The notes beneath the pieces were generated by a model that was given only the letters and a program-made list of their open reading frames with translations, was not told where the DNA came from and ran no database searches. From positions 620,001 to 684,000 of the forward strand of contig NZ_LJYX01000017.1 of NCBI RefSeq assembly GCF_001440345.1: 64,000 nt of DNA, given 5' to 3'. The DNA comes from Colwellia sp. TT2012 (GTDB taxonomy: Bacteria > Pseudomonadota > Gammaproteobacteria > Enterobacterales > Alteromonadaceae). Numbering within the stretch: position 1 is the first letter of the stretch; the number at the start of each line of letters is the position of its first letter. Positions 9,384 to 17,695 of this stretch are shown here, one piece after another. Both the position numbers and the translations under genes were made by a program.

Positions 9384-9935
9384 ATGAAAAAAATTACAAA
9401 ATTGACTCTTATCCTTACCAGTATATTTTTGACAAGTTGCGTTAATCAAAATACCAAGATTTCCGCCAATATCATGCCCACTACAAATCCATGTACTAAA
9501 CTAGAACAACTTAAAAATGCCTATTATGATGACTTTAAGCAACTTAAAGAGGTTAAAGTTGGCGGTAGAGCCAGTAATATATGGAAAGCTAAATACCACC
9601 TTTTTGGTGAAAATTGCCAAGTTTTTTCCTGGGGAGGCAAGCAACATACCTACTCTTGTCGCTTAGTGGCGCCGAATGAAGAAACCGCTCAAAATTATTA
9701 CCGCAGTGCTAAAAGAATCACTAAGCAATGTTTAGGGGATGAGTGGCAATTAGAAGAGAGTAATCGAAGACATGATGATGGCATGAAAGCAAGTTTCACC
9801 AATAATAAGGCTAAACCAAGTGAGCAGGTAACTTTTTCAACACACTTAGTACCAACATCGGGTTTATTTTCCACGACTTGGACGATTTACTACTATGTCG
9901 GTAATAGCACAAAGCCAAAGCATAAGAAGCATTAG
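9384..9935 (+). CDS. putative lipoprotein of unknown function
   Basis: A 183-residue product with a lipoprotein signal: a Lys-rich start, a hydrophobic core, and the lipobox LTSC with Cys at about residue 19. The mature part is hydrophilic with three more Cys (in NPCTKLEQL, GENCQVF and YSCRL) that could form disulfides. It ends with a basic KPKHKKH tail. I do not recognise the family. It is a lone gene divergent from the cob operon and convergent with pilU, with a shared terminator downstream. Its likely site is the outer or inner membrane facing the periplasm. Confidence 0.7.
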   Translation: MKKITKLTLILTSIFLTSCVNQNTKISANIMPTTNPCTKLEQLKNAYYDDFKQLKEVKVGGRASNIWKAKYHLFGENCQVFSWGGKQHTYSCRLVAPNEETAQNYYRSAKRITKQCLGDEWQLEESNRRHDDGMKASFTNNKAKPSEQVTFSTHLVPTSGLFSTTWTIYYYVGNSTKPKHKKH

Positions 9936-9962
9936 CCTAATACCTTTCACTATTGAGCATAA

Positions 9963-10011
9963 AAAAAGCAGGCCGTTACTTGTCAAAAAAACAACTAACG
10001 GCCCGCTTTAA
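9963..10011. terminator. bidirectional terminator between the lipoprotein gene and pilU
   Basis: The left arm AAAGCAGGCCGTTA (9965-9978) and the right arm TAACGGCCCGCTTT (9996-10009) form a 14-bp stem with one mismatch. It is flanked by an A-run on the left and T/A bases on the right, so it can terminate transcription from both sides of this convergent gene pair. Confidence 0.8.
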
Positions 10012-10046
10012 AAAGGTAAACCCTTGAGTTATTGAGTTAAGCAAGA

Positions 10047-11174
10047 CTAATTATCATCGGGATCTGCACCATCCAAGGTTACCCCTGATAATCCACCCAT
10101 ACCGCCTTGTTCATTACTACGCAATTTGATCATTAAACGTAAATCATTGGGCGAGTCCGCATGATGAATGGCATCCGCATAAGTGATCATCCCCTGATGA
10201 TAATGGCTAAATAGCGCCTGATCGAATGTTTTCATGCCGAGTTCATTAGACTTTTCCATCACCTCTTTAATACTGCTAACGTCACCCTTTTTGATCAGCT
10301 CACTAACATAAGGCGAGTTCAGTAAGATTTCAATAACGGCAACTCGGCTAAGCCCATCTTTTGTCGGCACCAATTGTTGAGCTATAATAGCGCGCAAGTT
10401 CAAAGCTAAATCAAACAGTAATTTACCATGTTGATCAGCAGGGACTAAATGCATAATACGGTCAATGGCTTGATTGGCGTTGTTAGCATGTAAGGTAGCG
10501 ATACATAAATGACCTGTTTCAGCAAAGCTTAACGCATGTTCCATAACCTCTTGGTTACGAATCTCACCAATTAAAATAACATCGGGAGCTTGGCGTAATG
10601 AACTTTGCAGTGCTGCATCAAATGACAGCGTATCTAAGCCAACTTCTCGCTGAGTTATCATACTTTTACCATGTTCATGGACAAATTCTACTGGGTCTTC
10701 GATGGTTAAAATATGACCATAAGAGTTACGGTTACGATAACCAATAAGAGAGGCCATCGAGGTTGATTTACCCGTACCTGTACCACCAACAAAGAGTACT
10801 AAACCACGCTTAGACATAATAACGTCTTTAAGTACCGATGGTAAACCTAAGTCATCAACATCTGGAATGTCGGTAATAATACGACGCACAACCATGCCCG
10901 CCATATCACGTTGCCAAAAAGCCGAGATACGAAAACGGCCAATATCCTCAATTTCAATGGCAAAGTTACATTCTTTTTCAGTGTCAAATTGATGCTGCTG
11001 CTTTTCAGTCATGGCAGCATGAACGAGCTCTAAAGACTCTTCAGCCGTCAACACCACATCATCGATGGGTTTTAATTCACCATTTACTTTTGCGCTAACC
11101 GGCATTTTGGCGGTAACAAACATATCAGAAGCGCCTTGTTTTACCATTTTTTCTAAAAATTGATGAAGTCTCAT
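10047..11174 (-). CDS. pilU: type IV pilus retraction ATPase PilU
   Basis: PilU is the accessory retraction ATPase that assists PilT in depolymerising type IV pili at the cytoplasmic face of the inner membrane. The 375-residue protein has the Walker A motif GGTGTGKST (about residues 129-137), the Asp-box and Walker B region DVILIGEIRN, and the His box region GHLCIATLHANNANQAIDRI. The C-terminal tail is Gly- and Asp-rich, as is usual for PilU rather than PilT. It lies 39 bases downstream of pilT in the same direction, so the two form an operon. The ATG start at 11174 has the sequence AAAGGAT just upstream. Confidence 0.95.
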   Translation of the reverse strand: MRLHQFLEKMVKQGASDMFVTAKMPVSAKVNGELKPIDDVVLTAEESLELVHAAMTEKQQHQFDTEKECNFAIEIEDIGRFRISAFWQRDMAGMVVRRIITDIPDVDDLGLPSVLKDVIMSKRGLVLFVGGTGTGKSTSMASLIGYRNRNSYGHILTIEDPVEFVHEHGKSMITQREVGLDTLSFDAALQSSLRQAPDVILIGEIRNQEVMEHALSFAETGHLCIATLHANNANQAIDRIMHLVPADQHGKLLFDLALNLRAIIAQQLVPTKDGLSRVAVIEILLNSPYVSELIKKGDVSSIKEVMEKSNELGMKTFDQALFSHYHQGMITYADAIHHADSPNDLRLMIKLRSNEQGGMGGLSGVTLDGADPDDN

Positions 11175-11213
11175 TTAATATCCTTTATTTCATCTTTTTG
11201 CAAAAGCTATGGG

Positions 11214-12257
11214 TTAAAAGCCTGAGAATTGGGTCTTATCAACCGCTTTTTCCATAGCATGTTGCTTGGTGATTATGCCGCGATTTACTAGGCCTTGCAG
11301 ACATTGATCCATGGTTTGCATACCGTGTTGCATACCCGTTTGGATAGCAGAATACATTTGTGCTATTTTATCTTCACGAATAAGATTACGAATAGCGGGT
11401 ACACCAATCATAATTTCATGGGCGGCAACACGACCACCACCCACCTTTTTAATCAGGGTTTGTGAAATAACCGCACGCAGTGACTCAGAAAGCATAGAGC
11501 GCACCATGGATTTTTCTTCCCCGGGGAAAACATCAATAATACGGTCAATGGTTTTAGGCGCTGAGGTGGTATGCAAAGTACCAAAGACTAAATGTCCCGT
11601 TTCTGCCGCGGTCATGGCTAAACGAATAGTTTCTAAATCACGCATCTCACCAACAAGAATAACATCGGGATCTTCACGTAAAGCTGAGCGCAATGCCGCT
11701 GAAAAGCTTAAGGTATCGCGATGTACTTCCCTTTGATTTATCAGGCATTTCTTATTTTCATGGACGAATTCTATGGGATCTTCAATGGTGAGAATATGAT
11801 CGTGTTTAGTACTATTAATATAATCCACCATAGCCGCTAAGGTGGTTGACTTACCTGAGCCCGTAGGTCCAGTTACCAGTACTAAGCCGCGCGGGGTATC
11901 GGCAATATCACGAAATATTTCAGGACAACCTAGGTCATCTAGTGACAGAATTTTACTTGGAATGGTACGAAATACTGCGGCCGGACCGCGGTTCTGATTA
12001 AAAGCATTAACCCTGAAACGAGCAAGGCCTGGCACTTCAAAGGAAAAATCGACCTCTAAATTTTGTTCATATTCTTTACGCTGACGGTCATTCATAATGT
12101 CATACACTAAAGCATTGACGTCTTTAGCATCAAAAGCGGGAATATTGAGTTTACGTATATCGCCATCTACTCGAATACAAGGTGGTGTACCCGTTGATAA
12201 ATGTAAATCTGATGCGTTATGCTGTACGCTAAATGCAAGTAGTTCGGTAATATCCAT
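11214..12257 (-). CDS. pilT: type IV pilus retraction ATPase PilT
   Basis: PilT is the hexameric ATPase that retracts type IV pili and drives twitching motility and DNA uptake. The 347-residue protein opens with the typical MDITELLAFSVQHNASDLHL. It has Walker A GPTGSGKST at residues 131-139, the Walker B region DPDVILVGEMRDLETI, the retraction-specific AIRNLIRE motif near the C-terminus, and the His-box HTTSAPKTIDRIIDVFP. Its length matches the family. It is the promoter-proximal gene of pilTU and is divergent from yggS across 118 bases, the arrangement seen in Pseudomonas and many other gammaproteobacteria. Confidence 0.96.
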   Translation of the reverse strand: MDITELLAFSVQHNASDLHLSTGTPPCIRVDGDIRKLNIPAFDAKDVNALVYDIMNDRQRKEYEQNLEVDFSFEVPGLARFRVNAFNQNRGPAAVFRTIPSKILSLDDLGCPEIFRDIADTPRGLVLVTGPTGSGKSTTLAAMVDYINSTKHDHILTIEDPIEFVHENKKCLINQREVHRDTLSFSAALRSALREDPDVILVGEMRDLETIRLAMTAAETGHLVFGTLHTTSAPKTIDRIIDVFPGEEKSMVRSMLSESLRAVISQTLIKKVGGGRVAAHEIMIGVPAIRNLIREDKIAQMYSAIQTGMQHGMQTMDQCLQGLVNRGIITKQHAMEKAVDKTQFSGF

Positions 12258-12375
12258 AAAAGCCTCTATTGATAGGGTGATAGAAAATAATATTTTTATC
12301 TTTTATCGGTAATAATTTAATAGGTTATACTATCCAGAAAATAAGTTAAGTTAAAACAGTCCACACTAAGTTCAC

Positions 12376-13095
12376 ATGATAAACATAAAAGATAATCTTG
12401 ATAAAATTAAAGCGCAAATTCAGCAAGCTTGCCAGCAAAGTGGTCGATTAATTCCTTATACTGTACGAGCAAAGCAATCACTGCCCGTATCACTACTGGC
12501 AGTCAGTAAAACTAAGCCAGCGGAACTCATTGAACAGGCATATTTAGCAGGACAACATGATTTTGGTGAAAATTACCTGCAAGAAGCCGTAGAAAAAATA
12601 ACACAGCTAGTACATTTACCTGAGTTAAATTGGCACTTCATTGGCCCAATTCAAGCGAATAAAACCAAACAAATTGCCCATAATTTTTCTTGGGTCCATA
12701 GTGTCGATAGAGAAAAAATCGCCCTGCGCCTAAATAAACATCTTCAAGATGATAATGGTCACAATACTCCGCTAAACATATGTTTACAAGTGAATATTAG
12801 CAATGAAGAGTCTAAGTCAGGCGTTGCTATTAATGACATTTTCTCGCTCGCTGAAATTGTCAACAACTGTGATAAACTCACCTTACGTGGCTTAATGGCC
12901 TTGCCTGAAAAAAACGCCGGTAACGATTGCTATGAAAAGATGCAGCAACTATTTATACAATTACAAAAAAAGTACCCAAGTGTCGATACCCTTTCTTTAG
13001 GCATGTCTAATGATTTTCAGCAAGCGGTAGCCCACGGTTCAACCATGGTGAGAATTGGTAGCGCCATCTTTGGTACACGAACATATAAAAATTAA
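12376..13095 (+). CDS. yggS: PLP homeostasis protein YggS
   Basis: YggS binds pyridoxal phosphate and maintains B6 and amino-acid homeostasis; it has no known catalytic turnover. The 239-residue barrel protein contains LLAVSKTKPAELI, whose Lys carries PLP in the family, then FGENYLQEAVEK, WHFIGPIQANKTKQI, and the phosphate-binding end LSLGMSNDFQQAVAHGSTMVRIGSAIFG. The length matches the family. It is followed after 16 bases by proC and then yggT, so it heads a conserved cluster. Confidence 0.94.
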   Translation: MINIKDNLDKIKAQIQQACQQSGRLIPYTVRAKQSLPVSLLAVSKTKPAELIEQAYLAGQHDFGENYLQEAVEKITQLVHLPELNWHFIGPIQANKTKQIAHNFSWVHSVDREKIALRLNKHLQDDNGHNTPLNICLQVNISNEESKSGVAINDIFSLAEIVNNCDKLTLRGLMALPEKNAGNDCYEKMQQLFIQLQKKYPSVDTLSLGMSNDFQQAVAHGSTMVRIGSAIFGTRTYKN

Positions 13096-13111
13096 CCTTA
13101 GGACTATCTTT

Positions 13112-13933
13112 ATGAACAAAATTGCCTTTATCGGTGCTGGGAATATGGCGCGCGCGATTATTATTGGCTTAGTCAACTCAGGTGTTGCACCACAAAACAT
13201 TATGGTAGCTAATCCATCGCCAAGCAAGAGACTAAACCTGGCGCAAGAGTTTGGCGTTTTACAAACGGATGACAATAACAAGGCTAGTGAGTTTGCCGAA
13301 GTAGTAGTGCTTTGTGTTAAACCACACCTTATCACTGAGGTTTGTCGGCAAATAAGTCAGGCTATCAGTATTTCAGGAAAGCTTTTTATTTCGGTGGCCG
13401 CAGGGACAACGGTTGCACAGATCCAAGTAGCCCTATCAAAAAACAACAAGGTTAACCTGCCCCCTGTGGTTCGAGTTATGCCAAATACTCCAGCACAATT
13501 GGGCTTAGGTATGAGTGGTTTATTTGCCTCAAATGAAGTCAGCGTTGAGCATAAGGCGATTGCCGAGAAGCTAATGACGGCAGTAGGTAAAATTATTTGG
13601 CTTGCCACCGAGGATAAGATTAATGATATTATCGCCGTGGCTGGCTCTGCTCCAGCCTATTTTTTCTTGTTTATGGAAGCCATGGAGAAACAAGCGCAAC
13701 ATTTAGGCTTTTCAAGTCAAGAGAGCCGCATGTTAGTACAACAAACCGCTCTTGGCGCTGCACAAATGGTTGCCCATAGTGACGAGGCGATCAGTACCTT
13801 GCGTGCCAATGTCACCTCAAAAGGAGGGACAACACATGCGGCAATTGAACAATTTAAACAGGATGGTATGGAAGACATGGTCAAAAATGCCATGAATGCG
13901 GCCATTGCCCGTGCTGAAGAAATGGCTAAATAA
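13112..13933 (+). CDS. proC: pyrroline-5-carboxylate reductase ProC
   Basis: ProC reduces 1-pyrroline-5-carboxylate to proline with NAD(P)H, the last step of proline synthesis. The 273-residue protein starts KIAFIGAGNMARAII, a dinucleotide-binding fold. It contains VRVMPNTPAQLGLGMSGL and the C-terminal signature ANVTSKGGTTHAAIEQF. ATG 13112 was chosen because it precedes the Rossmann strand directly and gives the family length. The open frame extends 57 bases further upstream but would overlap yggS. The spacing of 16 bases to yggS suggests co-transcription. Confidence 0.95.
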   Translation: MNKIAFIGAGNMARAIIIGLVNSGVAPQNIMVANPSPSKRLNLAQEFGVLQTDDNNKASEFAEVVVLCVKPHLITEVCRQISQAISISGKLFISVAAGTTVAQIQVALSKNNKVNLPPVVRVMPNTPAQLGLGMSGLFASNEVSVEHKAIAEKLMTAVGKIIWLATEDKINDIIAVAGSAPAYFFLFMEAMEKQAQHLGFSSQESRMLVQQTALGAAQMVAHSDEAISTLRANVTSKGGTTHAAIEQFKQDGMEDMVKNAMNAAIARAEEMAK

Positions 13934-13991
13934 GGCATTTCAATGACAAAAACTTTAATTAGAATATTTATAATTACCTAGAGGAAAACCA

Positions 13992-14537
13992 ATGGAAGCA
14001 ATTATTTATTTGCTGAGATTCGCCTTCGATGCCTTGTTAATGATTTTAATCATGCGTGTATGGCTACAATGGGTTAAAGCTGATTTTTATAACCCCCTAA
14101 GCCAATTTATTGTCAAAGTAAGTAACCCATTAGTGGTACCACTGCGCCGAATTATTCCCGGGTTAGGTGGTTTTGACCTGGCAACTATATTGGTGGCATA
14201 TATTGTCGCAACATTAAAATTTGTCACCCTTGCGGCTTTATCCGGTGAAAGTTTAGGTGTGTTAGCCTTTTACATTGGCTTATTAGTATTATTAAAACAA
14301 GCAGGATTTTTGCTGTTTATTTTAATGATCATCATGGCTATCATGAGTTGGGTAGTCAAAGGTTATAATGCCACGGCTATGGTTCTTAGCCAATTAACGG
14401 ACCCTTTTTTACGACCACTTCGCAAAATAATTCCTAATATGGGTGGTTTAGATTTATCTATGTTGGTCGCTTTTTTGGCGATGAATGTCATCAATATATT
14501 ATTGGCCAGTTCACTGCCTTATTGGGGCGCGCTATAA
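13992..14537 (+). CDS. yggT: YggT family integral membrane protein
   Basis: The 181-residue protein is two copies of the YggT domain. Each has hydrophobic helices and the signature P(L/F)xxPLRxIIPxxGGxDL: residues near 46-62 read NPLVVPLRRIIPGLGGFDL and those near 135-152 read DPFLRPLRKIIPNMGGLDL. Four to five membrane segments are predicted by eye. The family has been linked to osmotic stress and cell-division integrity in other bacteria, but no molecular activity is established. A GAGG at 13981 precedes the ATG. It belongs to the yggS-proC-yggT cluster. Confidence 0.92.
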   Translation: MEAIIYLLRFAFDALLMILIMRVWLQWVKADFYNPLSQFIVKVSNPLVVPLRRIIPGLGGFDLATILVAYIVATLKFVTLAALSGESLGVLAFYIGLLVLLKQAGFLLFILMIIMAIMSWVVKGYNATAMVLSQLTDPFLRPLRKIIPNMGGLDLSMLVAFLAMNVINILLASSLPYWGAL

Positions 14538-14644
14538 AAAAGTTAAACTCATATTTATCAACTTAATTTACTTCGGAACTGTTCTATAATTAAGAGCAAG
14601 TAACAGCACAGTTTCGAGTCCTCTATACTTTTTTGGAGATCCAC

Positions 14645-15085
14645 ATGAAAATTTCAATCATCAAACTACTTATCGCACTTAGCCTTAGCTTGTTTGTGAT
14701 GACCAGTGTTAGCGCTGAAAACATGAAAAAACTAGGCTCAATGAATGTACATTACATGGCTATTGGGTCAACATTTTTCACCCCTGAAATAGCTAAAGCT
14801 TATGGTATTACGCGCAGCAGATACAATGGTTTAATCAATATATCAGTGTTAGACAATAGTAAAAAAGGCACGCCTGCTAAAGCCGTTAGTATTACCGGTA
14901 AAGCTAAAAACAACCTTGGACAATTTAAAGATCTAGATTTTGTCGAGGTCAAAGAAGGCAATGCTATTTATTACCTAGCCCAAGTTCGCTATCGCAATGA
15001 AGAAACCCTTCATTTTGATATTATGATTAATGATGGCAAAGAAAAGCAGCAGTTGAAATTTTCACAAAAATTCTATGTTGATTAA
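14645..15085 (+). CDS. DUF4426 periplasmic protein
   Basis: A 146-residue secreted protein of the DUF4426 family, whose function is unknown and which often lies between yggT and rdgB in marine gammaproteobacteria, as here. The N-terminal signal peptide is clear (Lys, a hydrophobic core of about 15 residues, cleavage near VSA-EN). The mature part has the family pattern GSMNVHYMAIGSTFFTPEIAKAYGI and ends QKFYVD. ATG 14645 is preceded by GGAG with a 6-base spacing, which rules out the TTG 12 bases upstream as the start. Confidence 0.88.
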   Translation: MKISIIKLLIALSLSLFVMTSVSAENMKKLGSMNVHYMAIGSTFFTPEIAKAYGITRSRYNGLINISVLDNSKKGTPAKAVSITGKAKNNLGQFKDLDFVEVKEGNAIYYLAQVRYRNEETLHFDIMINDGKEKQQLKFSQKFYVD

Positions 15086-15108
15086 GCGAAAACACCCTAA
15101 CACGTTAT

Positions 15109-15139
15109 TAAAAAAGAGCTTTATATAGCTCTTTTTTTT
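15109..15139 (+). terminator. Rho-independent terminator after the DUF4426 gene
   Basis: The arm AAAAAGAGCT (15111-15120) pairs with AGCTCTTTTT (15127-15136), a 10-bp stem with a 6-base loop followed by an unbroken T-run. It ends the yggS-proC-yggT-DUF4426 run before rdgB. Confidence 0.85.
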
Positions 15140-15237
15140 GCGCTTAATTTTAGCGAAACATAGCAAGTTTATTACGGTTTAAGGTAGAATAGCGCTCATA
15201 AAATATCATTAATAAAACGAGTAAACAGGTAACCATC

Positions 15238-15849
15238 ATGTCAAAAATTGTATTAGCCACAGGAAATCAGGGCAAAGTTAAAGAGTTAGCCCACTTATTG
15301 ACTGAGCAGGGCATTGATATAGTACCGCAAAGTGAATTTGATGTTCCAGAAGTGGCAGAAACAGGCACAACTTTTGTCGAAAATGCCATCATTAAAGCCC
15401 GTCATGCGGCAAAAATCACCGGCTTACCTGCGATTGCTGATGACTCTGGTTTGGAAGTTGATGCCTTAAATGGCGCGCCGGGGGTTTATTCAGCTCGTTA
15501 CGCTGCAGATATCACCCAAGGGCAAGTAACCGATGATGATAATACCAATAAGTTACTTGCTGCGTTAACGGATATTCCTGATGAACAGCGTAGCGCTCGT
15601 TTTCACTGTGTTTTGGTTTATATGAAGCATGAAAATGATCCAACACCACTTATTTGTCATGGCGTCTGGGAAGGTAGTATCAGTAGGAGTAAGCAAGGCG
15701 ATCAAGGCTTTGGTTATGATCCCATTTTTTGGCAAGATGACTTACAAATGTCTTCGGCGCAGTTATCACGAGATGTAAAAAACCAACGTAGTCATCGTGG
15801 TCAAGCCTTAGCAAAGTTGGTTACACAACTGGCTAAGGCGAGAGCATAA
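15238..15849 (+). CDS. rdgB: XTP/dITP pyrophosphatase RdgB
   Basis: RdgB hydrolyses non-canonical purine nucleoside triphosphates (dITP, XTP) to monophosphates and so prevents their incorporation into DNA. The 203-residue protein shows the family motifs [12 protein letters not shown] at the start, [23 protein letters not shown], and GFGYDPIFW near residue 160. Its length fits the family. It ends one base before hemW begins, so rdgB, hemW and tadA form an operon, preceded by a terminator. Confidence 0.96.
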   Translation: MSKIVLATGNQGKVKELAHLLTEQGIDIVPQSEFDVPEVAETGTTFVENAIIKARHAAKITGLPAIADDSGLEVDALNGAPGVYSARYAADITQGQVTDDDNTNKLLAALTDIPDEQRSARFHCVLVYMKHENDPTPLICHGVWEGSISRSKQGDQGFGYDPIFWQDDLQMSSAQLSRDVKNQRSHRGQALAKLVTQLAKARA

Positions 15850-15850
15850 A

Positions 15851-17029
15851 GTGAGCATGAGTACCGTTATAATGTTAGAAAATCAACCCTTGTCACTCTA
15901 TATTCATATTCCTTGGTGCGTAGAAAAATGTCCCTATTGCGACTTTAACTCCCATGCTGTTAAAAGTGCTATTCCTGAACAGGATTATGTCGAGGCCTTA
16001 ATTGCCGATTTAGATGCCGACATTAAGCGGTTTGACCTAACCGAGCGCTCTTTACACTCCATATTTATTGGTGGCGGTACACCGAGTTTATTTTCAGCCG
16101 CATCGATTAAAAGCTTGCTAAGCCAGGTTCTTAGTCGCTTTGACCATAAAGCCGAGATAGAAATCACCCTAGAAGCCAACCCTGGTACCGTTGAGGCCGA
16201 TAAATTCATTGGCTTTTTTGACGCTGGAGTATCTCGACTTTCTATTGGTGTACAAAGCTTTGCTTCAGATAAGTTAATAAAACTCGGCCGTATCCATGAT
16301 AGCGATCAAGCCAAAACAGCAGCAAAACTTGCCACAGATAGCGGCGTCAGCAGTTTTAATTTAGATCTAATGCATGGTTTACCTAACCAGTCTTTAGCTA
16401 ATGCTTTAGACGATTTAAAAATTGCCATTAGCCTGAATCCTCATCATATTTCTTGGTATCAATTAACGATTGAACCTAATACTATTTTCCACTCTAAGCC
16501 ACCGAAATTACCCGTGGATGATGTTTTGTGGGAAATCCAAGATATGGGCGTAGAACTGCTCAAAGAAGCGGGTTATCACCAGTATGAGATTTCAGCTTAC
16601 GCTAAAACAGGTTACCAATGTCAGCATAATATAAATTATTGGCAATATGGCGACTACCTTGGCATTGGTTGTGGCGCCCATGGCAAAATATCCGATAGCC
16701 GAACACAAAAAATAATGCGTACGGTAAAAGTAAAGCACCCTAAGGGCTATTTAGATCGCAGTCGTGATTTCTTAGATCAATTAACCGAGGTCGATGACAG
16801 TGACCGCCCGTTTGAGTTTATGATGAATCAGTTGAGGCTTTTTCGTGCTTTTAGTGTTGCGCATTTTCAAAAAAGCACAGGCCTGGCCATCAGCTCGGTA
16901 CTGCCACAACTAAAAGAAGCTCAACAAAAAAACCTTATGGTTTATGAAGTCATAGACAATGAAAAATATTGGCGAGTCACTAACCATGGACAAAGATATC
17001 TAAATGATTTGTTAGAGATTTTCTTATGA
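15851..17029 (+). CDS. hemW: radical SAM heme chaperone HemW
   Basis: HemW resembles oxygen-independent coproporphyrinogen oxidase, but the family is now viewed as a heme chaperone that loads heme into respiratory proteins. The 392-residue protein begins with SLYIHIPWCVEKCPYCDFNSH, which holds the CxxxCxxC iron-sulfur site of radical SAM enzymes. It continues with FIGGGTPSLF and the HemW region NYWQYGDYLGIGCGAHGK. The GTG at 15851 is one base after rdgB; ATG at 15857 or 15872 is also possible and better matches the usual short N-terminus. The stop overlaps the tadA start by four bases. Confidence 0.93.
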   Translation: MSMSTVIMLENQPLSLYIHIPWCVEKCPYCDFNSHAVKSAIPEQDYVEALIADLDADIKRFDLTERSLHSIFIGGGTPSLFSAASIKSLLSQVLSRFDHKAEIEITLEANPGTVEADKFIGFFDAGVSRLSIGVQSFASDKLIKLGRIHDSDQAKTAAKLATDSGVSSFNLDLMHGLPNQSLANALDDLKIAISLNPHHISWYQLTIEPNTIFHSKPPKLPVDDVLWEIQDMGVELLKEAGYHQYEISAYAKTGYQCQHNINYWQYGDYLGIGCGAHGKISDSRTQKIMRTVKVKHPKGYLDRSRDFLDQLTEVDDSDRPFEFMMNQLRLFRAFSVAHFQKSTGLAISSVLPQLKEAQQKNLMVYEVIDNEKYWRVTNHGQRYLNDLLEIFL

Positions 17030-17571
17030 CGTTAGCACCCTCTTCAAGCGCTCAGTTAAATCAAGCTGTTCAGCAACGCCAGCTTGATTTAAGCTTTATG
17101 CAAAGGGCCTTTGAGCTAGCGCAGCAAGCGGAGCAACACGATGAAATTCCAGTTGGTGCCGTGGTAGTGTATCAAGGCAAGATTATTGCTGAGGGCTTTA
17201 ATCAGTCTATTATGCTTAACGATCCGTCTAGCCATGCAGAAATGAATGCCATTAGACAAGCGGGGACGTTTCTCAATAATTATCGACTGCTAGACTGTAC
17301 TTTATATGTAACCCTAGAGCCCTGCCCTATGTGTGCCGGTTTATTAGTACATAGCCGAATTAAGCGCTTAGTCTATGCTTGCAGTGACCTTAAGACAGGA
17401 GCCGCAGGTAGTGCTTTTAACCTAGTCAATAATCCGCAACTAAATCACCAGTTGGCCGTAAGTCCAGATATAATGCAAGAAGAGTGTAGCCAATTGCTAT
17501 CTGCTTTTTTTAAACGACGTAGAAAAGAAAAAAAACAAGCCAAAAAAGCCACTGATAAAGCCTCTCTTTAA
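17026..17571 (+). CDS. tadA: tRNA-specific adenosine deaminase TadA
   Basis: TadA converts the wobble adenosine 34 of tRNA-Arg to inosine. The 181-residue protein has the zinc site HAEMNAI, with His ligand and proton-shuttle Glu, and EPCPMCAG with two Cys ligands. It also has the substrate region DEIPVGAVVVYQG. The C-terminal tail is very Lys/Arg-rich. About 20 residues precede the usual start of the domain, so translation might begin at the ATG near 17098, but the ATGA overlap with hemW supports 17026. Confidence 0.94.
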   Translation: MTLAPSSSAQLNQAVQQRQLDLSFMQRAFELAQQAEQHDEIPVGAVVVYQGKIIAEGFNQSIMLNDPSSHAEMNAIRQAGTFLNNYRLLDCTLYVTLEPCPMCAGLLVHSRIKRLVYACSDLKTGAAGSAFNLVNNPQLNHQLAVSPDIMQEECSQLLSAFFKRRRKEKKQAKKATDKASL

Positions 17572-17695
17572 CGATAAATATAGCCGGTAGGCTTTGGCTA
17601 ATAGAAATAGCCGAAAATTGATGGCGAATATTGAACCCTGTGCTAACTTATAAGTATTCATCTTAACGCTGTACTTGGCTCATGGATAGACTCCT